Positions 18,314 to 26,248 of a stretch of DNA of 36,796 nucleotides are shown one piece after another; position 1 is the first letter of the stretch, and every line of letters starts with the position of its first letter. Where the stretch lies: positions 1 to 36,796 of the forward strand of contig CAJPFI010000023.1 in assembly GCA_905339295.1 (NCBI GenBank). Reading direction: 5' to 3'. The notes under the pieces are model-generated. The model worked only from the letters and a program-made list of their open reading frames with translations. It had not been told where the DNA came from and searched no databases. The DNA comes from Burkholderiales bacterium (GTDB lineage Bacteria; Pseudomonadota; Gammaproteobacteria; Burkholderiales; Casimicrobiaceae). The translations under genes and the position numbers were made by a program.

Positions 18314-19044
18314 TCCGCGTGCCGTTCCGAGGCGGTCAGCCCCCCCCTGGCGCGGGCCGCCGGCGCAAGCGCCTTCTTGCGCCGCTCGCGGCGCTCCCAC
18401 GCCGGCGTGATCACGCGCATGCCCGCGATCTTCTTGGTCGCGCGCAGGAAGTAGACGCCGCCGGCGATCGGCCACCAGCGGTCGCCGGCCTTCTCGAGGA
18501 ACGCGAAGCGATGGAGCCATCGCGCGCTCGCGAGCGGCGGCGCATAGGCGTCGAGCCTGCCGCCGATCACGTCGAAGCCGAGCAGCGCGAGCCAGTCCTT
18601 GAGCCGCCACAGGCCGATGAAGTTGCCGTTCCAGGGCGGCGTCTGCTCGCGGCCGAAGTAGCGCTTCATCCCGTAGAGCGAGAACGGATTGAACCCCGCG
18701 ATGACGATCTGGCCCTCGGGACGCATCACGCGGTATGCCTCGCGCAGCATCAGGTGCGGATCGTCGGTGAACTCCAGCGCATGCGGCATCACGACGAGGT
18801 CGATCGTGTTCTCGGGGAGCGGCAGCGCGTGCGGGTCGGCGATCAGCTGCGCCGGCGGATCGTAGTCGACGGTCCAGCGCGACGGGATGCGGCTCTGCTG
18901 GAGCGTCGGGTGCTCGGGCAGCCCGACCTGGATCGCGTAGTAACCGAAGATGTCGGCGACGGTCTCGTCGAAATACGCCTGCTCGCGCTCGCGCACGTAG
19001 CCTCCGAGCGGCCCCGCGAACCACTCGGCGAGCGTCGTTGACAT
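18310..19044 (-). CDS. yafS: YafS-like methyltransferase-fold protein
   Basis: A 244-residue protein of the class I SAM-methyltransferase fold (Methyltransf_11 type) resembling E. coli Yaf[55 protein letters not shown] and a basic C-terminal tail rich in Arg/Lys/Ala. The N-terminal half lacks a recognisable Gly-rich SAM motif I (only [10 protein letters not shown] is seen there), as also appears true of YafS, so catalytic activity is uncertain. The ATG at 19042-19044 gives a start 28 bp from the divergent gloB ATG; an ATG at 19072-19074 would overlap gloB. It is translationally coupled to rnhA. Its cellular role is unknown. Confidence 0.82.
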   Translation of the reverse strand: MSTTLAEWFAGPLGGYVREREQAYFDETVADIFGYYAIQVGLPEHPTLQQSRIPSRWTVDYDPPAQLIADPHALPLPENTIDLVVMPHALEFTDDPHLMLREAYRVMRPEGQIVIAGFNPFSLYGMKRYFGREQTPPWNGNFIGLWRLKDWLALLGFDVIGGRLDAYAPPLASARWLHRFAFLEKAGDRWWPIAGGVYFLRATKKIAGMRVITPAWERRERRKKALAPAARARGGLTASERHAE

Positions 19045-19072
19045 GCCCGGCGCGCCCTCCGAAGATGCGTCC

Positions 19073-19855
19073 ATGCCCGCGATTATCCCGTTGGCCGCGT
19101 TCAGCGACAACTACATCTGGGCGATCCGCGAGGGCGTCCGCGCCGCGGTCGTCGACCCGGGCGACGCCGCGCCCGTCCGCGCGTTCCTCGACCGGGAGCG
19201 CATCGCGCTGTCGGCGATCCTCGTCACGCACCACCACGGCGATCACACCGGCGGCATCGTCGACCTGCTGCGCGACCGCGCGGTGCCGGTGATCGGGCCC
19301 GCGCGCGAGGCGATCCCGGGCCGGACGCTCGCCGTCGGCGACGGCGCCCGCGTCGAAGTGCCCGGGCTCGGCCTCATGCTCGACGTGCTCGACATTCCCG
19401 GCCACACGGCGGGTCACGTCGCGTTCGTCGGACGCGATGCGGCGTGGGGCGGCCCGGTCCTTTTCTGCGGCGACACGCTGTTCGCTGCCGGCTGCGGACG
19501 GCTGTTCGAGGGCACGGCCGACGAGATGTGGCGCTCGCTCTCGGCGCTCGCCGCGCTGCCGGACGATACGCGCGTGTATTGCGGGCACGAGTACACGCTC
19601 GCGAACCTGCGCTTCGCGGCGGCGGTCGAGCCATCCAACCCGGCCGTCGCCGAGCGCGCCGCGCGCGAGCGGGCGAAGCGCGACCACGGGCTTCCCACGC
19701 TGCCGTCGACCATCGCGGAAGAGCGCAGGACCAACCCGTTCCTGCGTGCCCGCGAGGCGCGGGTGCGGGCCGTCGCCGAGGCCCATGCCGGGCGCAGGCT
19801 CGCCCGCGACGCGGACGTGTTCGCGGCGCTGCGCGACTGGAAGAACGCGTTCTGA
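19073..19855 (+). CDS. gloB: Hydroxyacylglutathione hydrolase (glyoxalase II)
   Basis: A 260-residue glyoxalase II (E. coli 251) that hydrolyses S-D-lactoylglutathione to D-lactate and glutathione in methylglyoxal detoxification. The binuclear metal site is complete: THHHGDH (H53, H55, D57, H58), H111 in PGHTAGH, D134 in FCGDTLF and H172 in CGHEYT. The C-terminal HAGH-C helical domain ends [13 protein letters not shown], as usual. The ATG at 19073 gives the usual [16 protein letters not shown] start. It is divergent from the YafS-like gene with 28 bp between start codons, so at least one promoter must lie inside the opposite coding sequence. Confidence 0.96.
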   Translation: MPAIIPLAAFSDNYIWAIREGVRAAVVDPGDAAPVRAFLDRERIALSAILVTHHHGDHTGGIVDLLRDRAVPVIGPAREAIPGRTLAVGDGARVEVPGLGLMLDVLDIPGHTAGHVAFVGRDAAWGGPVLFCGDTLFAAGCGRLFEGTADEMWRSLSALAALPDDTRVYCGHEYTLANLRFAAAVEPSNPAVAERAARERAKRDHGLPTLPSTIAEERRTNPFLRAREARVRAVAEAHAGRRLARDADVFAALRDWKNAF

Positions 19856-19871
19856 CCCGCGGAGGCGGGTT
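19854..19871 (+). terminator. Small hairpin at the gloB stop
   Basis: ACCCGC-GGAG-GCGGGT (19855-19870) plus a G-T pair forms a 6-7 bp stem beginning inside the gloB stop codon, followed by a T and GC-rich sequence. It may be a weak terminator. The remaining spacer to mltD (about 100 bp) is GC-rich with no obvious promoter. Confidence 0.3.
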
Positions 19872-19969
19872 GCGCGCCGGGCGCGACGCGCCTACCATCG
19901 CGGGCACGCGGGCCCGCCCACACGCTACGTTTGCGGGTTTCCTGGCATCGGCATCGCCGGAGACGACGT

Positions 19970-21520
19970 TTGCGACAAGGACTGGCCATCGCATTGCTTT
20001 CCATGGCGCTCGCCGGCTGCGCGACGGTCGCGCCGCCTGCCGAGCCGCCTCGCCCGCCGCTGCCGGCGCCGCTCCCGCCGCCCGTCGCCGCGCCCGCGAT
20101 CGCTATCGCCGCGATCCCGGCGCCCCCGCCCGCCGCCGTTCCCGCGCCCGATCCCTTCCCCGCCGCCGCCGGCGCGGAGCTCGAGCCGCTTCCGCCGTCC
20201 GCGACGAGCCTGTGGGAGCGCATCGTCAAGGGCTACGGCATCCCGGATCTGACCGACGACCCGCTGGTCGCGAAGTGGGAGCAGTACTACGCGGACCGGC
20301 CCGACTATGTCGCGCGCATCGTCGATCGCGGCCGGCGCTATCTCTACCACATCGTCAGCGAGGTCGACGAGCGGCGTATGCCGCTCGACCTCGCGCTGCT
20401 GCCGATGATCGAGAGCGCGATGAACCCGAATGCGCTGTCGCGCGCGCGCGCGGCCGGCATCTGGCAGTTCATGCCGTCGACCGGCCGCCACTACGGGCTC
20501 GCGCAGAACTTCTGGTTCGATTCGCGTCGCGACGTCATCGCCGCGACCGAATCGGCCCTGGACTACCTGCAGAAGCTGCATGGCGACTTCGCCGACTGGC
20601 AGCTCGCGCTCGCGGCGTACAACTGGGGCGAGGGCAACGTCTCGCGCGCGATCGCGAAGAACCGCGCGAAGGGCAAGCCGGCCGATTACGCGTCGCTCGC
20701 GATGCCCAACGAGACGCGCAACTACCTGCCGAAGCTGCAGGCGGTGAAGAACATCGTCCGCGACCCCGAGAAGTACGGCCTCGTCCTCGCCGAGATCCCG
20801 GACTCGCCCTACTTCACCATCGTGAAGACGACGCTCGAGATGGACGTGAAGGTGGCTGCCGAGCTGGCCGAGATGTCGGTCGACGAGTTCCAGTCGCTCA
20901 ATCCGCACCACAACCGGCCGGTGATCGCGGGCGGTGACGAGCACTCGATCCTGCTGCCGATCGACCGCGCCGAGGTGTTCGCCGCCAAGCTCGAGCTGAC
21001 CGCGCAGCCGCTCGTCACCTGGCAGGCCTACCGGACGCGCGCGGGCGAGACGGTGACGCAGGTGGCGGCCAAGTTCGCGCTGCCGGTCGAGTCGCTGAGG
21101 GCGGTCAACGGGCTCGGATCGCGGGCGTCGCTGCCGGCCGGTCACGCGCTGCTCGTGCCGGCGCAGCGCCCCTCCGACGCGACCGCGGAGTCGGTGGCGA
21201 ACACGGTGTTCACGACGGTGCCGTCGGGCCGGACCTTCTACCACACGGTCCGTCGCGGCGAGTCGCTGACCGCGATCGGCCGGCGCTACGGCGTGGCGGC
21301 CGGGGACCTGCGGCGGTGGAACGGCATGACGCAGAACGCGGTCCGCGTCGGGCAGCGGCTGCGGGTGACGACGGACGTCGTGACCGGCGGCAAGAGCCCG
21401 AGGCGCGCGACGAAGGCGCCACCGGGGCGCGTGTCGGGGACGCTTCCACGGCGGGGCGACGGGGACGCCGGCAGCCCGCCGGCGGGCCGCAGCGCGACGA
21501 TGCGCGCGCCGCGCCGCTGA
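19970..21520 (+). CDS. mltD: Membrane-bound lytic murein transglycosylase D (lipoprotein)
   Basis: A 516-residue peptidoglycan lytic transglycosylase. A lipoprotein signal (SMALAGC, lipidated Cys17) is followed by a long Pro/Ala-rich spacer (about 22-65) and the SLT domain (about 125-300) with catalytic Glu148 in LLPMIESAMNP, then GIWQFMPSTGRHYGL and AAYNWGEGNV. Two LysM domains come after it (about 353-397, beginning YRTRAGETVTQVA, and 423-467, YHTVRRGESLTAIG), which bind peptidoglycan. The start is taken as TTG at 19970, because a GGAGA lies 7 bp upstream and it gives a compact lipoprotein signal; a TTG at 19931 would add 13 mostly basic residues. The Arg-rich C-terminal tail is typical of no domain. 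Confidence 0.92.
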   Translation: MRQGLAIALLSMALAGCATVAPPAEPPRPPLPAPLPPPVAAPAIAIAAIPAPPPAAVPAPDPFPAAAGAELEPLPPSATSLWERIVKGYGIPDLTDDPLVAKWEQYYADRPDYVARIVDRGRRYLYHIVSEVDERRMPLDLALLPMIESAMNPNALSRARAAGIWQFMPSTGRHYGLAQNFWFDSRRDVIAATESALDYLQKLHGDFADWQLALAAYNWGEGNVSRAIAKNRAKGKPADYASLAMPNETRNYLPKLQAVKNIVRDPEKYGLVLAEIPDSPYFTIVKTTLEMDVKVAAELAEMSVDEFQSLNPHHNRPVIAGGDEHSILLPIDRAEVFAAKLELTAQPLVTWQAYRTRAGETVTQVAAKFALPVESLRAVNGLGSRASLPAGHALLVPAQRPSDATAESVANTVFTTVPSGRTFYHTVRRGESLTAIGRRYGVAAGDLRRWNGMTQNAVRVGQRLRVTTDVVTGGKSPRRATKAPPGRVSGTLPRRGDGDAGSPPAGRSATMRAPRR

Positions 21521-21553
21521 ACGCGCGAGGCAGCCGCAACCCGGCACCCAATG

Positions 21554-21583
21554 AAACGGGCGGCGCCTTGGCGCCGCCCGTTT
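21554..21583. terminator. Bidirectional terminator between mltD and the histone-like gene
   Basis: AAACGGGCGGCGC-CTTG-GCGCCGCCCGTTT forms a perfect 13-bp stem with a 4-nt loop; the A/T ends give a short U-run in both directions. It lies between two convergent genes (mltD ends 21520, the histone-like gene ends 21627), so it can serve both. Confidence 0.8.
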
Positions 21584-21626
21584 GCTGTCCGCTGCACGCT
21601 TGCGGCGGACGATGGGCCGCTCGCGC

Positions 21627-22013
21627 TTACTTCTTCTTCGCGGCCTTGCGCTTGGTGGCCTTGCGCTTGGTGGCCTTGCGCTTCGGGGCGGCCTTCTTCC
21701 TGGTCGCCTTCTTCGCGGCCTTGCGCTTGGTGGCCTTGCGCTTCGGGGCGGCCTTCCTCTTGGTCGCCTTCTTCGCGGCCTTGCGCTTGGTGGCCTTGCG
21801 CTTCGTGGTCTTCTTGGCGGCCTTGCGCTTCGTGGTCTTCTTGGCGGCCTTGCGCTTCGTGGTCTTCTTGGCGGCCTTCTTCTTGGCGGCCTTGCGCTTC
21901 GGGGCGGCCTTCTTCGTGGCCTTCTTCGCTGCCTTGCGCTTGGCGGCCTTGCGTTTCTTCGGCGCGGGGGCCGCAGCCGCCGGCGCCATCATCGACATCA
22001 TGTCAGCCAACAT
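21627..22013 (-). CDS. Histone H1-like Lys/Ala-rich DNA-binding protein
   Basis: A 128-residue, extremely basic protein: after a short Met/Ala N terminus (MLADMMSMMAPAAAAPAP) it is almost only Lys, Ala, Arg, Thr and Pro in K(R/K)KAAKK-type repeats to the end. Such proteins resemble eukaryotic histone H1 tails and bacterial H1-like or AlgP-type proteins that bind and condense DNA. The ATG at 22011-22013 was chosen because AGGAGAAAAC lies just upstream; a longer in-frame version would not fit the family. At DNA level the gene is made of tandem repeats (see repeat entries), so length is likely variable between strains. It has its own good promoter and a bidirectional terminator, indicating a single-gene unit. 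Confidence 0.85.
   Translation of the reverse strand: MLADMMSMMAPAAAAPAPKKRKAAKRKAAKKATKKAAPKRKAAKKKAAKKTTKRKAAKKTTKRKAAKKTTKRKATKRKAAKKATKRKAAPKRKATKRKAAKKATRKKAAPKRKATKRKATKRKAAKKK
21661..21780. repeat. 60-bp tandem duplication in the histone-like gene
   Basis: Positions 21661-21720 and 21721-21780 are two adjacent 60-bp copies differing at only a few bases (within GCCTTCTTCCTGG versus GCCTTCCTCTTGG). The unit encodes 20 residues of the basic tail, so copy changes keep the frame. Confidence 0.9.
21796..21876. repeat. Three perfect 27-bp tandem repeats in the histone-like gene
   Basis: The unit at 21796-21822 recurs exactly at 21823-21849 and 21850-21876; it begins TTGCGCTTCGTGG and ends GGCGGCC. 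It encodes a 9-residue block (KKTTKRKAA type) on the minus strand and keeps the reading frame. Exact identity suggests recent expansion. Confidence 0.92.
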
Positions 22014-22115
22014 CGTTTTCTCCTGTCTGAGTTGCTGGATGTTATGTGGTCCTTCTTCGCAGGCGTCGTCCGATGTACGGACCACTTGACAAATCCCTTG
22101 GCACCTGCTGCCTGC

Positions 22116-22143
22116 ATTCTAGCCAAGTTTCAACGATTTGCAA
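22116..22143 (-). promoter_or_regulatory. Sigma70 promoter of the histone-like gene
   Basis: Read on the minus strand, TTGCAA (22138-22143) and TAGAAT (22116-22121) are separated by 16 bp, close to consensus and in an AT-rich patch unusual for this window. The leader to the ATG at 22013 would be about 95 nt. No other gene start is near on this strand. Confidence 0.7.
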
Positions 22144-22212
22144 GATTTGAACCGGCAGAAACGGCGTGGACCGGCGTTTGTTGCGTATTCGCACACGCGC
22201 CGGCAGCGTCGA

Positions 22213-23460
22213 TCAGCGGGGCAGCGTCGATTCCGCGGCGTGGATTTCAGCGGCGGTTTCGCGCCGTCGCACGAGATGAACGCGGTCGCCGTCGACCATC
22301 ACTTCCGGCGCTCGCGGCCGGGCGTTGTAGTTCGAGCTCATCGCCATCGCATACGCGCCGGCGGTCCGGATCGCGAGCAGATCGCCCGCTGCGAGGTCGA
22401 GCGCGCGATCGCGCGCGAGGAAGTCGGCGCTCTCGCACACCGGCCCGACGATCTCCCAGCGCATCGGCGCACCCGGGCGCGGACGCACCGGCTCGACGCC
22501 GTGCCACGCGTCGTAGAGGGCCGGCCGCAGCAGGTCGTTCATCGCGGCGTCGACGATGGCGAAGTGCTTCGCGGGTCCCGGCTTGAGGTACTCGACGCGG
22601 GTGAGGAGCACGCCTGCATCCGCGACCAGGTAGCGTCCCGGCTCGAGCACGAGCGTCTCCGACCGGCCGGCGAACAGCCCGCGCAGCAGCGCCGCGTACT
22701 CGGAGATCGGCACCGGCGTCTCGTCGCGGTAACGGACGCCGAGCCCTCCGCCGAGGTCGACGTGGCCGAGGCGGATGCCTTCGCCGGCGAGCCGGTCGAC
22801 GAGGTCGAGCACCTTGCGCGCCGCCTCGCGGTACGGCGCGAGCTCGGTGATCTGCGAGCCGATGTGGATGTCGATGCCGCGGATCGCCACCCCCGCCATC
22901 CCCGCCGCGCGCCGGTAGAGCGCGAGGGCGTCGCCGTGGGCGACGCCGAACTTGCTCTCCTTCAGGCCCGTCGAGATGTACGGGTGCGTCCTCGGATCGA
23001 CATCCGGGTTGACGCGGAACGACACCGGCGCGACGCGGCCGCGCTCGCGGGCCACCGCGTCGAGGCGCTCGAGCTCGGCCTCCGACTCGACGTTGAAGCA
23101 AAGGATGCCCGCATCGAGCGCCTGGCGCATTTCGGCAACCGTCTTGCCGACGCCGGAGAACACCGTCTTGCCCGGGTCGCCGCCGGCGGCGACCACGCGA
23201 GCGAGCTCGCCGCCCGAGACGATATCGAAGCCGCTGCCGAGGCGGGCGAACACGTCGAGCACCGCGAGGTTCGGGTTCGCCTTCATCGCGTAGCAGACGA
23301 GGTGCGGAAGGCCCGCGAGCGCATCGTCGAGCGCGCGCCAGGCACCTTCCAGCGCCGCGCGCGAATAGACGTAGCAGGGCGTGCCGTAGCGCTCGGCGAT
23401 CGACGCGAGCGGGACCCGCTCGGCGTGGAGCTCGCCGTCGCGGAGGGCGAACGGCGTCAT
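22213..23460 (-). CDS. lysA: Diaminopimelate decarboxylase
   Basis: A 415-residue PLP-dependent decarboxylase making L-lysine from meso-diaminopimelate, the last lysine step. The PLP lysine is K60 in CYAMKANPN, the phosphate-binding Gly-rich motif is HVDLGGGLGVRY, and EPGRYLVADAG, the substrate-site GPVCESADFLA and the C-terminal AYAMAMSSNYNARPR are all present. The ATG at 23458-23460 matches the usual MTPFALRDGELHAE-type start and overlaps the stop of lptM (ATGA), so the two are translationally coupled. The order cyaY/lptM/lysA is common in betaproteobacteria. Confidence 0.97.
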   Translation of the reverse strand: MTPFALRDGELHAERVPLASIAERYGTPCYVYSRAALEGAWRALDDALAGLPHLVCYAMKANPNLAVLDVFARLGSGFDIVSGGELARVVAAGGDPGKTVFSGVGKTVAEMRQALDAGILCFNVESEAELERLDAVARERGRVAPVSFRVNPDVDPRTHPYISTGLKESKFGVAHGDALALYRRAAGMAGVAIRGIDIHIGSQITELAPYREAARKVLDLVDRLAGEGIRLGHVDLGGGLGVRYRDETPVPISEYAALLRGLFAGRSETLVLEPGRYLVADAGVLLTRVEYLKPGPAKHFAIVDAAMNDLLRPALYDAWHGVEPVRPRPGAPMRWEIVGPVCESADFLARDRALDLAAGDLLAIRTAGAYAMAMSSNYNARPRAPEVMVDGDRVHLVRRRETAAEIHAAESTLPR

Positions 23461-23648
23461 TTCGACCTGGGTGCGGCGGGGTCCGGCTTGCCGGCGGGCG
23501 GCGCGGATTCGGCAGGTGCCGCGTCGGGGTGCTTGAGCGGCCCCTTGATGCCGCATCCGGACATCGACACGGCGAGGAGCGCCGCCGCCGCGGCCGCGGC
23601 CGCGAGTCGGCGCGTCGTGCGCGATGCGTGGCCGAAATCACGTAACAT
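23457..23648 (-). CDS. lptM: Small lipoprotein LptM (YifL)
   Basis: A 63-residue lipoprotein. After a basic start (MLRDFGHASRTTRR) and an Ala-rich hydrophobic core, the lipobox VSMSGC places the lipidated Cys32, followed by GIKGPLKHP, which is the hallmark of LptM/YifL. In E. coli LptM helps maturation of the LptD-LptE complex that exports LPS. A short Pro/Ala-rich tail follows. Its stop overlaps the lysA start and it is divergent from cyaY with 46 bp between starts, as in other proteobacteria. A short gene that is easily missed; motif and context make the call firm. Confidence 0.9.
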   Translation of the reverse strand: MLRDFGHASRTTRRLAAAAAAAALLAVSMSGCGIKGPLKHPDAAPAESAPPAGKPDPAAPRSK

Positions 23649-23694
23649 CGGCGGCGATGGTAACACGCACCCCAGCCCCCTTCGGGAGGGCGAC

Positions 23695-24060
23695 GTGAGC
23701 GCGGATTCCGCGTTCCTCGCCGCCGCGGACGCCACGCTCGCTGCGATCGGCGCCGCGCTCGACCGCGCGCTCGAGGAGAGCGACGCGGACGTGGACTGGA
23801 GCCTCGTCGACGGCATCCTCGAGATCTCGAGCGAGGGCGGCGGCAAGGTCATCGTCAACCGGCATGCGCCGAACCGCGAGATCTGGGTCGCCGCGCGCAG
23901 CGGCGGATTCCACTTCCGCGAAGCCGGCGGTCGCTGGCTCGACACGCGCGGCGGCACCGAGCTGGGGTCGTCGCTCGCCGCGATCCTGCGCGAGCAGGCG
24001 GGGCTCGCGGTCGACCTGGGCGAGTTGCGCGCGCCCCGGGGGCCCGAGCCGGATCGCTGA
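23695..24060 (+). CDS. cyaY: Frataxin homologue CyaY
   Basis: A 121-residue frataxin-family protein (E. coli CyaY 106) that binds iron and modulates IscS-dependent iron-sulfur cluster assembly. Visible family features are the acidic first helix (DRALEESDADVDWSLVDG), the strand ILEISSEGGGKVIVNRHAP, the conserved REIWVAARSGGFHF and the W-L-DTRGG segment. The start is a GTG at 23695 after a GGGAGGG site. It is divergent from lptM and its TGA is 8 bp from the convergent stop of the YgjP-like gene, the two stops being the ends of a perfect palindrome. Confidence 0.93.
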   Translation: MSADSAFLAAADATLAAIGAALDRALEESDADVDWSLVDGILEISSEGGGKVIVNRHAPNREIWVAARSGGFHFREAGGRWLDTRGGTELGSSLAAILREQAGLAVDLGELRAPRGPEPDR

Positions 24061-24071
24061 CCCCGGGGTCA
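24058..24071. terminator. Perfect 14-bp palindrome made from two convergent stop codons
   Basis: TGACCCCGGGGTCA spans the cyaY stop (TGA, 24058-24060) and the stop of the opposite gene (TCA, 24069-24071). With no loop it can form only a short hairpin in RNA, so a terminator role is uncertain; it is the whole intergenic space between the two genes. Confidence 0.4.
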
Positions 24072-24851
24072 GGCGGCCAGCAGCGCCGTCCAATCCTCGA
24101 GGGCGCGGCGGTGCGCGTCGTGCCCCGGCATCAGCGACTCGACCAGCGCCCAGAAGCGGCGCGAGTGGTTGAGCTCGACCAGGTGCGCGACCTCGTGCGC
24201 GACGACGTAGTCGGCGAGCGCGGGCGGGAGCTGGATCAGCCGCCAGTTGAGCCGGATCTCGCCCTTGTGGTTGCAGCTGCCCCACTCGCTGCGGGCATTC
24301 GACAGACGGACCTGCGGCAGCGCGTCGGTGACGTTGCGGGCGAAGCTCGCGACGCGCGGCAGGATGCGCTGCGCGGCCTCGTCGCGCAGCCAGCGGGCGA
24401 CCGTGTCGGCGACCTCGCGCTCGTCGTGCGCCGACGGGTGCAGCACGGTGAGGTCGAACAGGTCGGAGCGGATGGCCGTCGACCGCGACGGGAACACCGC
24501 GAGCCTGAGCTCGGCGCCGAGGTAGAGGATCGGCGCGCCGGTACGCCACTCGCGCGGCAGCACGTCGCGCTGGCGCGAGCGCCACTCGGCGAGCGTGCGA
24601 AGAATCCAGGCGCCGCGCTCGGCCAGCGCATCCTCGATCTCGCGCAGCGTGACCCAGCGCGGCGCGCGGACGGTGAGCCCGTCGAGGTCGACCGACATCC
24701 CGATCGTGCGCCGACGGGCGCGGATCAGCCGGTAGTCGACCGCCTCGCCGCAAAGCGCGATGCGCCGCGCCGGCGACGCGCGGCCGCCCTTGCCCGACGG
24801 CCGGCCGGTCAGGCCGGCTCGCCGAGTCTCGCGACCTCGCCCTCGATCCAT
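24069..24851 (-). CDS. YgjP-like (DUF45) zinc metalloprotease-fold protein
   Basis: A 260-residue protein of the YgjP/WLM-like metallopeptidase group. The zinc motif HEVAH (H219, E220, H223) is followed by HLVELNHSRRFW with the third ligand His229, and upstream LSNARSEWGSCNHKGEIRLNWRL is typical of the family. The N terminus (VDYRLIRARRRTIGMSVD, then APRWVTLREIEDALAERG) also fits. No ATG, GTG or TTG exists in frame near the expected start except the ATG at 24849-24851, which lies inside plsC and gives a 43-bp overlap; this start is plausible but not certain. Cellular role is unknown. It ends the glyQ-glyS-gmhB-plsC string. Confidence 0.82.
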   Translation of the reverse strand: MDRGRGRETRRAGLTGRPSGKGGRASPARRIALCGEAVDYRLIRARRRTIGMSVDLDGLTVRAPRWVTLREIEDALAERGAWILRTLAEWRSRQRDVLPREWRTGAPILYLGAELRLAVFPSRSTAIRSDLFDLTVLHPSAHDEREVADTVARWLRDEAAQRILPRVASFARNVTDALPQVRLSNARSEWGSCNHKGEIRLNWRLIQLPPALADYVVAHEVAHLVELNHSRRFWALVESLMPGHDAHRRALEDWTALLAA

Positions 24852-25522
24852 TGCTCGACTTCCGCGGTCAGGGCGCCCGGATCCTTGCCCCGCGAGGCGA
24901 TCGGCTTGCCGAACACCATCGTGATCACGCCGGGCCGCTTGCCGAGGACCCCCTTCGGCCACAGCCACCCGGCGTTGTGCGCCACCGGCAGGATCGGCAC
25001 GTCCAGCGCGATGGCGAGCCGCGCGCCGCCGGTCTTGTACTTGGCGCGCCGGCCCACCGGGATGCGGGTCCCCTCCGGGTAGACGACGATCCAGAATCCC
25101 TGCGCGAAGCGCAGGCGCCCCTGCTCGGCGATCTGCTCCATCGCCGTGCGCCCGGCGCGGCGGTCGATGGTGATCGGCGAGGCGAGCGCGAATCCCCACC
25201 CGAAGAACGGCACCCTGAGCAATTCCTTCTTCGCCACGAACGCGAGCGGCGGCAGGTAGATGCCCAGCGTCAGCGTCTCCCAGGTCGAACTGTGCTTCGC
25301 CATCACGACGTGCGGGGTCGTGGGGAGGTTCTCCAGTCCCTCGACGCGCCAGCGGATGCCGCAGATCCAGCGCGCTCCGTACGCGACCGTCCGGCACCAG
25401 TGCGCCGCGATCCGGTGGCGTGGCACACGCGGCAGCCAGAACGTCGCGAGCATCAGCGCCGCGTAGATCGGCGTCACCAGCGCCTGCCAGCCGAGGAAGA
25501 CGATCGAGCGGAGCGCCGACAT
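24809..25522 (-). CDS. plsC: 1-acyl-sn-glycerol-3-phosphate acyltransferase
   Basis: A 237-residue membrane-associated acyltransferase that makes phosphatidic acid from lysophosphatidic acid. An N-terminal hydrophobic helix (about 7-30) precedes the acyltransferase motifs: KHSSTWET (His77 with Glu82, an HX4E form of the usual HX4D), SPITIDRR (block II), VVYPEGTRIPVG (block III) and VPILPVAHNAG (block IV). The Asp-to-Glu change keeps the acid and, as far as I recall, occurs in betaproteobacterial relatives. It starts 9 bp after the gmhB stop, so the two are cotranscribed; the string links LPS heptose and phospholipid genes behind glyQS. Confidence 0.92.
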   Translation of the reverse strand: MSALRSIVFLGWQALVTPIYAALMLATFWLPRVPRHRIAAHWCRTVAYGARWICGIRWRVEGLENLPTTPHVVMAKHSSTWETLTLGIYLPPLAFVAKKELLRVPFFGWGFALASPITIDRRAGRTAMEQIAEQGRLRFAQGFWIVVYPEGTRIPVGRRAKYKTGGARLAIALDVPILPVAHNAGWLWPKGVLGKRPGVITMVFGKPIASRGKDPGALTAEVEQWIEGEVARLGEPA

Positions 25523-25531
25523 GATCCGGCG

Positions 25532-26113
25532 TCAGTCGCGCGTGAGCAGCGCGGAGGCCGCGAACGCGAGGTCGGGGAAGATCACGGTGGCGTCGGGGAA
25601 CCCTCCGTCGCGCAAGGTCTTCTCGCCCTTGCCGGTCAGCACGAGCATCGGCTGCGCGCCGGCCGCGTCGGCCGCCTGGAGGTCGCGCAGGCTGTCGCCG
25701 ATGCAGGGCACGGTCGCCAGGTCCGCGCCGAAGCGGCGACCCGCCTCGATCAGCATCGCCGGCTGCGGCTTGCGGCATTCGCAGCGCGCGTCGGCCGTGT
25801 GCGGGCAGAAGAACACCGCATCGACGCGCCCCCCGGCCAGCGCGAGCGCGCGGTGCATCCGGTTGTGGATCGCCGCGAGTGTCGACATGCCGAACAGGCC
25901 GCGGCCGATGCCCGACTGGTTGGTGCACACGGCGATGCGGTAGCCGGCGTGCGACAGGCGCGCGATCGCCTCGAGGCTGCCCGGGATCGGCCGCCACTCG
26001 TCCGGAGACTTGATGAACTGGTCGCTGTCGTGATTGATGACGCCGTCTCGATCGAGGATGACGAGCCGCGCGGAGCGCGTCTGGGCGACGGTTTCGTTGG
26101 CGAACTGGACCAC
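25532..26113 (-). CDS. gmhB: D-glycero-beta-D-manno-heptose-1,7-bisphosphate 7-phosphatase
   Basis: A 193-residue HAD-superfamily phosphatase in ADP-heptose synthesis for the LPS inner core. The catalytic pair is D21/D23 in VILDRDGVIN, motif II is CTNQSGIGRG, the zinc-binding loop FCPHTADARCECRKPQP carries the Cys/His ligands, and motif IV is CIGDSLRDLQAA. The start is uncertain: the GTG at 26111-26113 gives about the family length with 16 residues before the first strand, but no good ribosome-binding site is seen; a longer in-frame version (to 26203) would add Arg/Ala-rich residues that look non-coding. It follows glyS by about 135 bp on the same strand. Confidence 0.9.
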   Translation of the reverse strand: MVQFANETVAQTRSARLVILDRDGVINHDSDQFIKSPDEWRPIPGSLEAIARLSHAGYRIAVCTNQSGIGRGLFGMSTLAAIHNRMHRALALAGGRVDAVFFCPHTADARCECRKPQPAMLIEAGRRFGADLATVPCIGDSLRDLQAADAAGAQPMLVLTGKGEKTLRDGGFPDATVIFPDLAFAASALLTRD

Positions 26114-26248
26114 GGGCGTAACTGTAGCTTGAAGTGCGATTCGCGGGTGCGCGAAGGCCCGTGCCTCGGGAACGCATCGCGCGCCCGGCCGGTCCCCGAG
26201 CACCGGGAGAACCGGGGTCGGACCCCGACGAGGCCGGAATCGGACGCC

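Noticed and set aside
21627-22085. Longer version of the histone-like protein starting at 22085.
   Set aside because: The ATG at 22013 has an AGGAG site directly upstream, and the added residues show no histone-like character.
26114-26248. Inverted repeat CGGGGTC-G-GACCCCG (26213-26227) between glyS and gmhB.
   Set aside because: The one-base loop makes it implausible as an RNA hairpin, and GC-rich spacers give such repeats by chance; nothing else is seen in this 135-bp spacer.
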